A stretch of 10,560 nt of DNA from Planctomycetaceae bacterium. GTDB taxonomy: Bacteria > Planctomycetota > Planctomycetia > Pirellulales > Pirellulaceae. Numbering within the stretch: position 1 is the first letter of the stretch; each line of letters opens with the position of its first letter. Where the stretch lies: positions 20,813 through 31,372 of the forward strand of contig DTSG01000280.1 of NCBI GenBank assembly GCA_012965455.1. Direction: 5' to 3'. Below are positions 1 to 6,657 of this stretch, one piece after another. The position numbers and the translations under genes were made by a program. The notes under the pieces were generated by a model that had not been told where the DNA came from, searched no databases, and was given only the letters and a program-made list of their open reading frames with translations.

Positions 1-137
1 TCAATTTGCTGAGGAATGAACTCAGCGGTCGATGCTGCCGGTGCTATTGTTGATTTAAGTAGTTCTTGTGCACCGGCAATGTTACTCGACATCACCACTA
101 GTAATCCAACGGTTAGTAGTTTTTGTAAATAAATCAT
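1..137 (-). CDS. N-terminus of a secreted protein of unknown function (cut by left edge)
   Basis: An ATG at 137 reading leftward opens a frame that stays open to the window edge, giving about 45 codons. The product begins MIYLQKLLTVGLLVVMSSNI and continues with a short Ala-rich stretch ending in A-G-A before Q-E. This is a classic Sec signal peptide: a Lys near the N-terminus, a hydrophobic core at residues 7-16, and an A-x-A cleavage site near residue 23. The sequence after cleavage is too short to assign a family. The start lies 7 nt after the stop of the upstream sulfatase, with AAGG about 6 nt before the ATG, so the two are very probably one transcription unit and this protein is exported alongside the sulfatase. 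Its function is unknown; only the start, the signal peptide and the linkage are supported. Confidence 0.7.
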   Translation of the reverse strand, partial: MIYLQKLLTVGLLVVMSSNIAGAQELLKSTIAPAASTAEFIPQQI

Positions 138-144
138 TTGAGCC

Positions 145-1716
145 TTATGGTTGATGGACTTTTTTGGTCGGATCGATAAGGTGTTGTTGGGTTTTGGGGA
201 CACGGTCGTAGTTAAGATCGCCGCCGATTAATCGCATCAGCGGTGGCCGCTGCCCCTTAGCAGGCGCTCGAAATAAGTAATCTGAAATGTAGGGGGCTAG
301 TTTAGGTACATCGCGTGCTGTTTCTTGGAATTTTGCCAACAGTTCAGCAACGACTTGCGGGTGCTGACTTGCTACGTCATGTTGCTCGCCGCGATCAGCA
401 TCGAGATCAAAAAGCATCATATTCCGTGGTCCGTCACCGGTTGTCAGTCCTGGGTGTTGTAGCAAGCCGGCCTGTTCGAATTGAGCAAGAATCGACACTC
501 CATCTGGGCGTCGGGGGTCAAGCCAGTTTTTTTTCTGCTCGGCAGTTAAACGCCCATTAGGTGCTGGACCGGATCCAATTACATGCAGTTTCCATTTACC
601 TGATCGAATCATAGCTAGTTTTGTTCCACGCATACCATAAATCGCGTCGTGCGGGCTCGTTGCCTTGGAACTGGTGAGCACAGGCATAATGTCCCGTCCA
701 TCGATCACGCGGTCAGTTGGCAGCGGCACGCCCGCAATCTTGCACAATGTAGGAAACACATCAACCGTTGCTGTGGGGGCGCGATTTTCGATACCACCTG
801 GAATATGGCCAGGCCAACGCACAATCATGGGCACTCGCAGTCCACCGTCCCAAGTCGTCCCTTTCATGCCTCGTAATCCACCCGAGGAGCCACCATACCA
901 AGGACCATTATCCGAAGTGAAAATAACGATAGTGTTGTCGTCGATCTTAAGCTGCTTGAGTTTTTCAAGAATGTCGCCGATGGATGTGTCCAACTCTTTG
1001 ATAACGTCGGCATACAAATTGTCGGGCGTCTCGGGTGTGTAGAAATCATCCGAAGCGGCTAATGGTTTGTGGGGCATCGCGTGTGGCAAGTACAAAAAGA
1101 AAGGTTTGTTTTTATGCTTTTCAATAAACTGCAAGGCCCGCTCAGTGTAACGCTTGGTCAAAGTTGCTTGCAGCACGGGATATTCCACAACCTTTTCGTT
1201 GTGTATTAGTTGTACGGGGAACATATCATTGGAATACAGGATGCCATAGTATTCGTCAAATCCTTGTGTGCGTGGCAACCATTTCTTTTTATGGCCAAGG
1301 TGCCATTTTCCGTAAGCGGCAGTTGCATAGCCGACGGTTTTTAACGCTTCGGCGATCGTGATTTCAGATTGCGGCAGGCCAAAATTAGAATGGCCAGCGT
1401 CGGGGGCAGGGTTGGACATCATGGTGTGTCGAAACGGATAGCGACCTGTAAGAATCGTGGCTCGCGACGGTGCACAATAGGGCGTAGGGACATAGAAGTT
1501 CGTCAGCCTAGCGCCATCTTTGGCCATCTGGTCTAGGACCGGTGTTTCAAACGTACAGTTTTCGTCAAAACATGCAACATCGCCGTAGCCTAGATCATCC
1601 GCGAAGATCAGGATGATGTTTGGTCGCTCGGCTGCTGTGGCACCGCCCGCACATGCCAAAAACAAACAACAAATCGTCGCTACGCTGCCCGCCGCCAATA
1701 TTTTCATAATCTGCAT
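145..1716 (-). CDS. Secreted arylsulfatase (type I, formylglycine-dependent)
   Basis: This enzyme hydrolyses sulfate esters on an unknown, probably polysaccharide, substrate outside the cytoplasm. The 523-residue length is usual for the alkaline-phosphatase-superfamily sulfatases. Residues 1-29 form a signal peptide ending A-T-A-A; Cys22 is not in a good lipobox, so a lipoprotein is unlikely. The catalytic set is complete: metal ligands Asp40-Asp41, C-A-P-S-R at 81-85 with Cys81 as the residue converted to formylglycine, GKWHLG at 136-141 (Lys137, His139), His212 in the PHAMPHKP segment, Asp269-Asn270 in TSDNG, and Lys285 in the RGMKGTTWDGG segment. The order and motifs fit arylsulfatase A / N-acetylgalactosamine-6-sulfatase relatives, but substrate cannot be read from this. 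The ATG at 1716 has only a distant AGGA (13 nt), and ATG 1707 (Met4) is an equally plausible start. A secreted protein gene follows 7 nt downstream. Confidence 0.95.
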   Translation of the reverse strand: MQIMKILAAGSVATICCLFLACAGGATAAERPNIILIFADDLGYGDVACFDENCTFETPVLDQMAKDGARLTNFYVPTPYCAPSRATILTGRYPFRHTMMSNPAPDAGHSNFGLPQSEITIAEALKTVGYATAAYGKWHLGHKKKWLPRTQGFDEYYGILYSNDMFPVQLIHNEKVVEYPVLQATLTKRYTERALQFIEKHKNKPFFLYLPHAMPHKPLAASDDFYTPETPDNLYADVIKELDTSIGDILEKLKQLKIDDNTIVIFTSDNGPWYGGSSGGLRGMKGTTWDGGLRVPMIVRWPGHIPGGIENRAPTATVDVFPTLCKIAGVPLPTDRVIDGRDIMPVLTSSKATSPHDAIYGMRGTKLAMIRSGKWKLHVIGSGPAPNGRLTAEQKKNWLDPRRPDGVSILAQFEQAGLLQHPGLTTGDGPRNMMLFDLDADRGEQHDVASQHPQVVAELLAKFQETARDVPKLAPYISDYLFRAPAKGQRPPLMRLIGGDLNYDRVPKTQQHLIDPTKKVHQP

Positions 1717-1967
1717 AACCGTTGTTTGATCCTAGGAGTGATTCTTCTATTTAGGAAATTTCCAACTTGTAGCTTGGATATTTCTTTTCTCATGTTTCTA
1801 TATTAATGGATATCTCTGTAGAAATGTGGTAACCATGAACTTCCACCCATGAACACGCACCGCATCGTGTGGTTTTGTATTTTGTTGCTAGAGGGCCTAC
1901 ACGGAGGTCAAATTCGGTAAAATGAATGTAGTAGAAAAGTCAATCTTAAAGAAAGTGAACTCAGATT
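1717..1967. promoter_or_regulatory. Divergent intergenic region between sulfatase 1 and the deacetylase
   Basis: These 251 bp separate two outward-facing genes, so both promoters should lie here. I see no convincing -35/-10 pair on either strand. Two small elements stand out: a perfect 10-bp palindrome GGAAATTTCC at 1754-1763, about 40 bp upstream of the sulfatase start, and an 8-bp direct repeat CCATGAAC at 1833-1840 and 1847-1854 with a 14-bp period. Either could bind a regulator, but both are short enough to be chance. There is no coding frame of note in the region. Confidence 0.4.
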
Positions 1968-2909
1968 ATGTTGAAACGGCTTGCATTACAGTTTTTGTCT
2001 TTAATTGTTTTGTTGACCTATAGCACGATCATTTGTACTGCACAGTCAACGACTAGTGACAGCAAGGATGATGGAAAACTGCGTATCGTGTGTTTTGGCG
2101 CACATCCGGATGATGCGGAATACAAGTGTGGCGGTACGGCTGCGATGTGGGCCAAGCTGGGCCATCACGTGTTGCTAGTATCTGTAACAAATGGTGATAT
2201 TGGTCATTGGAAGATGGCCGGAGGGGAACTTGCCAAACGCCGAACCGCAGAATCAACGGAAGTTGCTAAGCGGCTGGGAGTTACGTCTAAAGTGCTTGAT
2301 ATTCACGATGGCGAGTTATTGCCGACACTTGAGAATCGTAAAACTATTTGCAAGATTATCCGTGAGTGGAATGCGGATATTGTCATTTCGCATCGACCCT
2401 GGGACTATCATCCTGATCATCGGTATACGGGGATACTTGTGCAAGACGCCGCGTTCATGGTGACGGTACCATTTTTCTGTCCCGACGTTCCGCACTTAAA
2501 GAAAAACCCAGTGTTTTTGTATTCCAGCGATCGCTTTACAAAACCCTATCCCTTTACTGCTGACGTAGTTGTCGCGATTGACAGTGTGTTTGACCAAAAA
2601 GTGGATGCCTTGACTGCGTTAGTTTCGCAAGCCTTTGAAGGTGGTGCGGGTGGCAGTGCGGAGCGTCTGGCATTGGTACCACCGGCGAGTGCGCCCCAAG
2701 AACGAAAAGCTTGGCTGCACGAACGGTGGGCGCGGCGGCAAGGCGGCGAAGCAAATCGATTTCGCGAAGAATTGATTCGTGCCTATGGGTTGCAGATCGG
2801 CAGCAAAGTGAAATATGCAGAGGCGTTTGAAATTTGTGAATATGGCGCACGTCCGTCAAAGAAACGGCTACAAGAGCTATTTCCATTTTATGGCGCAGTC
2901 GAGAAATAA
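1968..2909 (+). CDS. Secreted PIG-L/LmbE-family N-deacetylase
   Basis: This is a zinc-dependent deacetylase of the PIG-L (LmbE) family, whose characterised members remove N-acetyl groups from GlcNAc-containing compounds. The 313 residues start with a signal peptide (hydrophobic core at about 6-23, cleavage likely after C-T-A at residue 25), so it acts outside the cytoplasm, unlike the mycothiol and bacillithiol deacetylases. The family signature AHPDDAE spans 45-51, with His46, Asp48 and Asp49 as expected metal and catalytic residues. A second motif, HPDH at 148-151, supplies the remaining zinc ligand. The start is fixed by the signal peptide; only a purine run (AAAGAAAG) lies upstream, about 12 nt away. 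It stands alone on the plus strand, divergent from sulfatase 1 and convergent with sulfatase 2. The sulfatase context suggests N-deacetylation of an amino sugar in a sulfated glycan. A sugar-conjugate substrate unrelated to the sulfatases is also possible. Confidence 0.92.
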   Translation: MLKRLALQFLSLIVLLTYSTIICTAQSTTSDSKDDGKLRIVCFGAHPDDAEYKCGGTAAMWAKLGHHVLLVSVTNGDIGHWKMAGGELAKRRTAESTEVAKRLGVTSKVLDIHDGELLPTLENRKTICKIIREWNADIVISHRPWDYHPDHRYTGILVQDAAFMVTVPFFCPDVPHLKKNPVFLYSSDRFTKPYPFTADVVVAIDSVFDQKVDALTALVSQAFEGGAGGSAERLALVPPASAPQERKAWLHERWARRQGGEANRFREELIRAYGLQIGSKVKYAEAFEICEYGARPSKKRLQELFPFYGAVEK

Positions 2910-2953
2910 CCGTATCTCGACCGGCGTCGGGCCGACACGATAGCTACCCGTTA
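2907..2953. terminator. Possible shared hairpin between convergent genes
   Basis: Only 41 bp separate the stop codons of the deacetylase and sulfatase 2. The core GTCGGGCCGAC at 2926-2936 is an inverted repeat of two 5-bp arms around one base. It is flanked by imperfect outer arms TATC/GATA and TAAC/GTTA, the last of which include both stop codons. No clear U-tract follows on either strand, so this is at best a weak bidirectional terminator, supported mainly by its location. Confidence 0.3.
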
Positions 2954-4477
2954 TTGTTTAGCTGCTTGTATTTGCCGCGCTGAGATGCTGCGAAATTCCC
3001 AAGGGAGTTTCGCATTGGCAGGCAGGTCGTCGAGGATTTTCTGTAGGTTTCGATGCGCAGCCTTGGTTGCTTGATCGTTGCGTAATTCGACGCTGCGTTG
3101 CAGATCGTTTTGTTCGCGCGGATCGACCGATAGGTCATAAAACTGACCGCTGGAAAACAGTTTGAACCGTTGGTTTCGAACCACTCGAACTTCACAATAC
3201 TGACTTAGGCACCAAGTTCTCCATGGTTTGTCATGACTCGAATTACGCAATTGCGGTGCAAAAGACCGACCGTCGAATTTTACAGATTTGGGTAGTTTCG
3301 CTTGTCCGAAGTCAGCGATGGTCGGCAGGATATCGGTCATGTCAATCAAATCGTCGCTGTCACGACCTCCCGGAATATGTTGAGGGCAATTAACGATTAG
3401 CGGCATATTGATGCCCCATTCAGTCAGCGGATAATAGCCGTCGTCGTTAGGTTTCATAGTAGAGCCGATTTCCGCGTACCGACCGTTCACTCGCCCCGCC
3501 AAGTTCTCGTACCCATGATAGGAACCGTCGTCCGTACCATTGTCAGTGGCAACAATGACGATCGTGTTATCACGCAGACCGAGGTTATCCAGTGCAGAGA
3601 CCATGCGGCCGACTAGCGTGTCGGCATATTGCGCCATGCCGACGAACAATTCACGATCGGAAAGTTCTCGGCCGTTGGTGGTTTTATTATCCGGAGTTGG
3701 TCCGATGGAAAGGTGAGTGAGTATTGCGGGGTAGTAAGCAAAAAAAGGCTTATCGCTTTCCTCTTTTTGTCGCGTCATGAATTCTATCAGTTTCGCGGTG
3801 AAGATTTCGGGGCCGTATTGTCCCGTGGTTTCTAGACGTTTTCCATTTTCGATGATATAGGGGTCCCAATAACGTTTCTTATGAGCGGGGTGTTCTTTTT
3901 TACCTTCGGGAAAGATGCAGTATTCGTCAAATCCATGTTTAGCGAGCGCATCTTTTTGAGCGGGATCGAAGAGGTCGTTGATTTGCCATTTTCCAGATAT
4001 GAATGTTTGGTAGCCAGCATTCTTGAGGATCCGCGCGATTGAAATTTCACGGTTCCAATCGAAATAGCCGCCACCATAAATTGCTGGGTCATGATGCGTG
4101 TGCCAGCCCGTACGGTATGGATAGCGCCCGGTCAGGAGGCCGACACGAGTCGTGCTGCAGACGGGCGTGACATAGAAATTACGAAACTTGACACCGGTTC
4201 GCGCGAGGCGGTCAATATTGGGGGTTACATTTTCTTGACTGCCGTAGCAGCGGAACCAATCTTTGCCAATATTATCGAGCAGGATGAACAAGATATTTGG
4301 TTGTTCCAGCGATGGCTTGCTGGGTTTTAGAGTAGTACAAGAACTAGGTTTGACGGACTCGAAGCTAACCGAGGTCGGCTGGGATTGTATCGGATTATCT
4401 GCAGTGGCTAGGGTCGGGATAAGCGCGAATAATAGCGTTACTATTATCCCATGCAGAAGTGTTGTGTTGCGTGGCAT
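2951..4477 (-). CDS. Secreted sulfatase with non-standard active-site motifs
   Basis: A 508-residue type I sulfatase with a signal peptide (core about 9-24, cleavage after A-T-A at 26) and a linker of about 30 residues before the catalytic domain begins at PNILFILLDN (60-69). The formylglycine site is C-S-T-T-R at 107-111, with Thr at the usual Pro position. The first metal pair is Asp68-Asn69 rather than Asp-Asp. The usual GKWHLG is SGKWQ at 161-165, with Gln where His normally contacts the sulfate. His255, Asp312-Asn313 (ATDNG) and a Lys near 342 retain the other canonical positions. The overall fold signature and the C-terminal DLSVDPREQNDL segment are normal, so the gene is intact and probably a divergent subfamily rather than a dead enzyme. 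It lies 87 bp downstream of sulfatase 3 on the same strand and is probably co-transcribed. No Shine-Dalgarno is visible before ATG 4477. Substrate is unknown. Confidence 0.93.
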   Translation of the reverse strand: MPRNTTLLHGIIVTLLFALIPTLATADNPIQSQPTSVSFESVKPSSCTTLKPSKPSLEQPNILFILLDNIGKDWFRCYGSQENVTPNIDRLARTGVKFRNFYVTPVCSTTRVGLLTGRYPYRTGWHTHHDPAIYGGGYFDWNREISIARILKNAGYQTFISGKWQINDLFDPAQKDALAKHGFDEYCIFPEGKKEHPAHKKRYWDPYIIENGKRLETTGQYGPEIFTAKLIEFMTRQKEESDKPFFAYYPAILTHLSIGPTPDNKTTNGRELSDRELFVGMAQYADTLVGRMVSALDNLGLRDNTIVIVATDNGTDDGSYHGYENLAGRVNGRYAEIGSTMKPNDDGYYPLTEWGINMPLIVNCPQHIPGGRDSDDLIDMTDILPTIADFGQAKLPKSVKFDGRSFAPQLRNSSHDKPWRTWCLSQYCEVRVVRNQRFKLFSSGQFYDLSVDPREQNDLQRSVELRNDQATKAAHRNLQKILDDLPANAKLPWEFRSISARQIQAAKQ

Positions 4478-4564
4478 TTGGGTATTTGTGTGAGAGCGAT
4501 AGGTGATGAAGGAAAGGTCTGTTGCTCCAGCGCGACTGAAGATGTGGTGACGGATGTTTGCCAG

Positions 4565-6064
4565 TTAACGCTTGTCCGGAGTGTACCAGTCTGGAGTGCC
4601 AAACCAGTCATGCATTTCCTTGGTAAAGGGGTGGACGACTTCGTCGGGTTCCGGGATATGCCCTAGATCACCGGTTTGCACCATCCATGTGTCCAGTGCG
4701 GTTCGCATGGATTCCAGTACGCGTTGAGGTTTGCTGCGTCGGGAATTTGCGAGATTATGGATTTCAAAGGGATCATGGAGGGTATCGAAGAGTTGTTCAG
4801 TAGGAAACGGCTGCATCAAGTCCTTTGCTGCCCCGGTCAGTTGTCCAGTGGTATGTAACTCTCGCATCAATGGCTTTACCAGAAAACATTTTTCCTTATA
4901 ACGGTTTAGCGTAAGAAATCCCGCCCCCGGTGTGAAATTGCGAATGTAATGATAACGTGGCCCGCGTACACTGCGCTGCCGCACGATGGTTTCATCGATT
5001 CGGTCACGTGCACTGAATGCATACAGTCGCGGGGGATCTGGTTGGTTGCCCAAAAAGACGCGACTTTGCATCCCGTCGGGTCGCTGGACTCCGGCAATAG
5101 ACAGTGTGGTTGCAGTTAAGTCCATGAGACTGATCACCTGATCGTTGACGCTGCCGGCACGATAATGGTCTGGGGCGGGAATGTTTTTTGGCCAGTGGAC
5201 AACCAGAGGGACATGCAGACCGCTGTCAAAACACCAATGGATTCCACGTGCTTCCAAACGGCCGTTGTCGGCAAAAAAGATGATTACGGTGTTATCGGCG
5301 AGGCCATCTTTTTGAAGTTGGTCAAGTATCCAGCCGATGCGCACGTCCATGCCGGAAGCCGAGTTTAGGTAGCGGGCCCATTCAGCGCGGACGATCGGAT
5401 GATCCGGATAGTAGGGGGGAGGAGTGACATTTGCCGGGGTGGCGACCTGTGGATGCCACTCTTCGCCGACCCACACAACACGGTCTTTTTCAGAGGATTT
5501 GCGATCGTAAATATCGTATTCCGCTTCCGGCATATTGATTTGAGCGAAAAAAGGTTGTTGTTGTTTTAACGCGGACCAGTTGGTCGTCGTGTATAGCTCT
5601 CCCTCATTGGTAAAATTCAGATCGAGTTTACCTGTGCCTACGACATGATCTCCGATCGTTTTGATATTGGCGGTTGTGTAACCAATGTCGTGCAGGCGCT
5701 GAGTAATCGGACGTACACCGGTGGGTAATCGGTAGTCATCGTCACGGTGAGATCGCATGTGGTGCATGTCGGTGGTGGTGGCATACATGCCAGTCATAAA
5801 ACAGGAGCGACTAGGAGCACAGACCGGTGATGTTGAAAAAACATTGGTATAGCGGATCCCGTTGGCCGCGAGCCGGTCGATATTCGGGGTCAATACGTTT
5901 TTCGCACCGTAACAGCCAAAATCAAGGTCAAAATTCTCGCCCACGATCCACAGAATATTGGGGCGTTTGGCTGTCGAGTCTGCCGAATCTGTTGCCTTGG
6001 CATCCCAAGGCAACAGGCAAAGAAGCGACACAATAAGCAAGGGTAATCGAGGGCGGTCGTTCAT
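4565..6064 (-). CDS. Secreted sulfatase, SGSH-like (heparan N-sulfatase branch)
   Basis: A 499-residue sulfatase with a signal peptide (core about 8-19, cleavage after A-K-A at 24). The catalytic domain starts at PNILWIVGEN (35-44). The formylglycine motif is canonical, C-A-P-S-R at 82-86, followed by the TGMYATTTDMHHMRS segment. Later motifs differ from the arylsulfatase A pattern and match the branch that includes N-sulfoglucosamine sulfohydrolase: GTGKLDLNF at 143-151, ADNG at 265-268, and HWCFDSGLHVPL at 276-287. The first metal pair is Glu43-Asn44 rather than Asp-Asp, a substitution tolerated in this branch as far as I recall. SGSH itself cleaves N-sulfate from glucosamine, but bacterial relatives also include O-sulfatases, so the exact bond is inference. 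It is the first gene of a likely two-gene minus-strand unit with sulfatase 2. AGGA lies 12 nt before ATG 6064, a weak ribosome binding site. Confidence 0.93.
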   Translation of the reverse strand: MNDRPRLPLLIVSLLCLLPWDAKATDSADSTAKRPNILWIVGENFDLDFGCYGAKNVLTPNIDRLAANGIRYTNVFSTSPVCAPSRSCFMTGMYATTTDMHHMRSHRDDDYRLPTGVRPITQRLHDIGYTTANIKTIGDHVVGTGKLDLNFTNEGELYTTTNWSALKQQQPFFAQINMPEAEYDIYDRKSSEKDRVVWVGEEWHPQVATPANVTPPPYYPDHPIVRAEWARYLNSASGMDVRIGWILDQLQKDGLADNTVIIFFADNGRLEARGIHWCFDSGLHVPLVVHWPKNIPAPDHYRAGSVNDQVISLMDLTATTLSIAGVQRPDGMQSRVFLGNQPDPPRLYAFSARDRIDETIVRQRSVRGPRYHYIRNFTPGAGFLTLNRYKEKCFLVKPLMRELHTTGQLTGAAKDLMQPFPTEQLFDTLHDPFEIHNLANSRRSKPQRVLESMRTALDTWMVQTGDLGHIPEPDEVVHPFTKEMHDWFGTPDWYTPDKR

Positions 6065-6180
6065 GTTGATTGAAGGTCCTAAAAAAGCGAAGACGAATAC
6101 ATCTAATTACCCAATGATACCGTAAGCGTCATGTAATTTGGAGACAAGTGAATGATTGCAAGCGTAGAGCGGGTGATTTT

Positions 6181-6231
6181 ATAGGCTCAAACGGGTCTAT
6201 GTTACCTATTCACATGGGCGAGGGTGCCTAT
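6181..6231. repeat. Short inverted repeat downstream of the small membrane-protein gene
   Basis: ATAGGC at 6181-6186 is mirrored by GCCTAT at 6226-6231, with a 39-bp spacer. On the minus strand it follows the stop of the 107-residue membrane protein by about 20 nt and is succeeded by AAAATC, not a U-run. It could be a long-loop hairpin, but six-base arms at this distance are weak evidence. The rest of 6065-6251 holds only the presumed leader of sulfatase 3, in which I find no confident promoter. Confidence 0.2.
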
Positions 6232-6251
6232 CACGTCGTCAGGAGTCTCAA

Positions 6252-6575
6252 TTACTCGTCCATCGTCTTCATGAATTTCGTAATTATATTAGGGCCAACA
6301 AGTCCGTAGATGATTAATAATGTCCCAAATGAGCCCATACAAAATAGTCCTTCGATATCATCGGGCATGAAAGATAAAGGCAGCCACCAGAGTAAACACC
6401 CTACCAGAAAGGCAACGACTCGAATCAAGGTCCGAGAAGCAGTTAATCCTCGATCTAGGGCACGAAATGACTTTTCTGGCAGGTCGCTGTTATGCTTGCG
6501 GCAGACCTTCAGGAACAACCAAAATCCTACAACTAGAACGCCAAAGATGAATGTGATGGTCCGCTCGAGATCCAT
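6252..6575 (-). CDS. Small membrane protein, function unknown
   Basis: This gene encodes about 107 residues from ATG 6575 (MDLERTITFIFG); a TTG at 6587 would add four residues but has no better ribosome binding site. I do not recognise a family. Three hydrophobic segments are visible at roughly residues 6-23, 51-69 and 77-97 (ATG numbering). A basic/acidic cytoplasmic-type linker lies between the first and second, and a double Trp in the second. The C-terminus is short and charged. It follows a second membrane-protein gene on the same strand by about 80 bp, and the two are probably transcribed together from the promoter at about 7460-7487. The coding strand is AT-richer than the sulfatase genes. 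There is no signal peptide cleavage motif, so it should be an integral inner-membrane protein. It may be the partner of, or simply a neighbour to, the GYF_2-like protein. Confidence 0.6.
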   Translation of the reverse strand: MDLERTITFIFGVLVVGFWLFLKVCRKHNSDLPEKSFRALDRGLTASRTLIRVVAFLVGCLLWWLPLSFMPDDIEGLFCMGSFGTLLIIYGLVGPNIITKFMKTMDE

Positions 6576-6657
6576 TTTTCTTATCAAGAATTGAAATAGG
6601 CGCTAGATTCGTTGCTTGGATTCGTAATAACTAAATGTGGAGTTTCGATATGCGAGC

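Noticed and set aside
665..1042. A 125-codon plus-strand frame
   Set aside because: It is antisense to the most conserved part of sulfatase 1 and has no start signal or recognisable motif.
145..1716. Sulfatase 1 as a lipoprotein because of Cys22
   Set aside because: The residues before Cys22 (F-L-A) do not meet the lipobox, and a standard signal-peptidase I site lies downstream at A-T-A-A.
2554..2886. A 110-codon minus-strand frame
   Set aside because: It is antisense to the deacetylase C-terminal half, with low-complexity composition and no family likeness.
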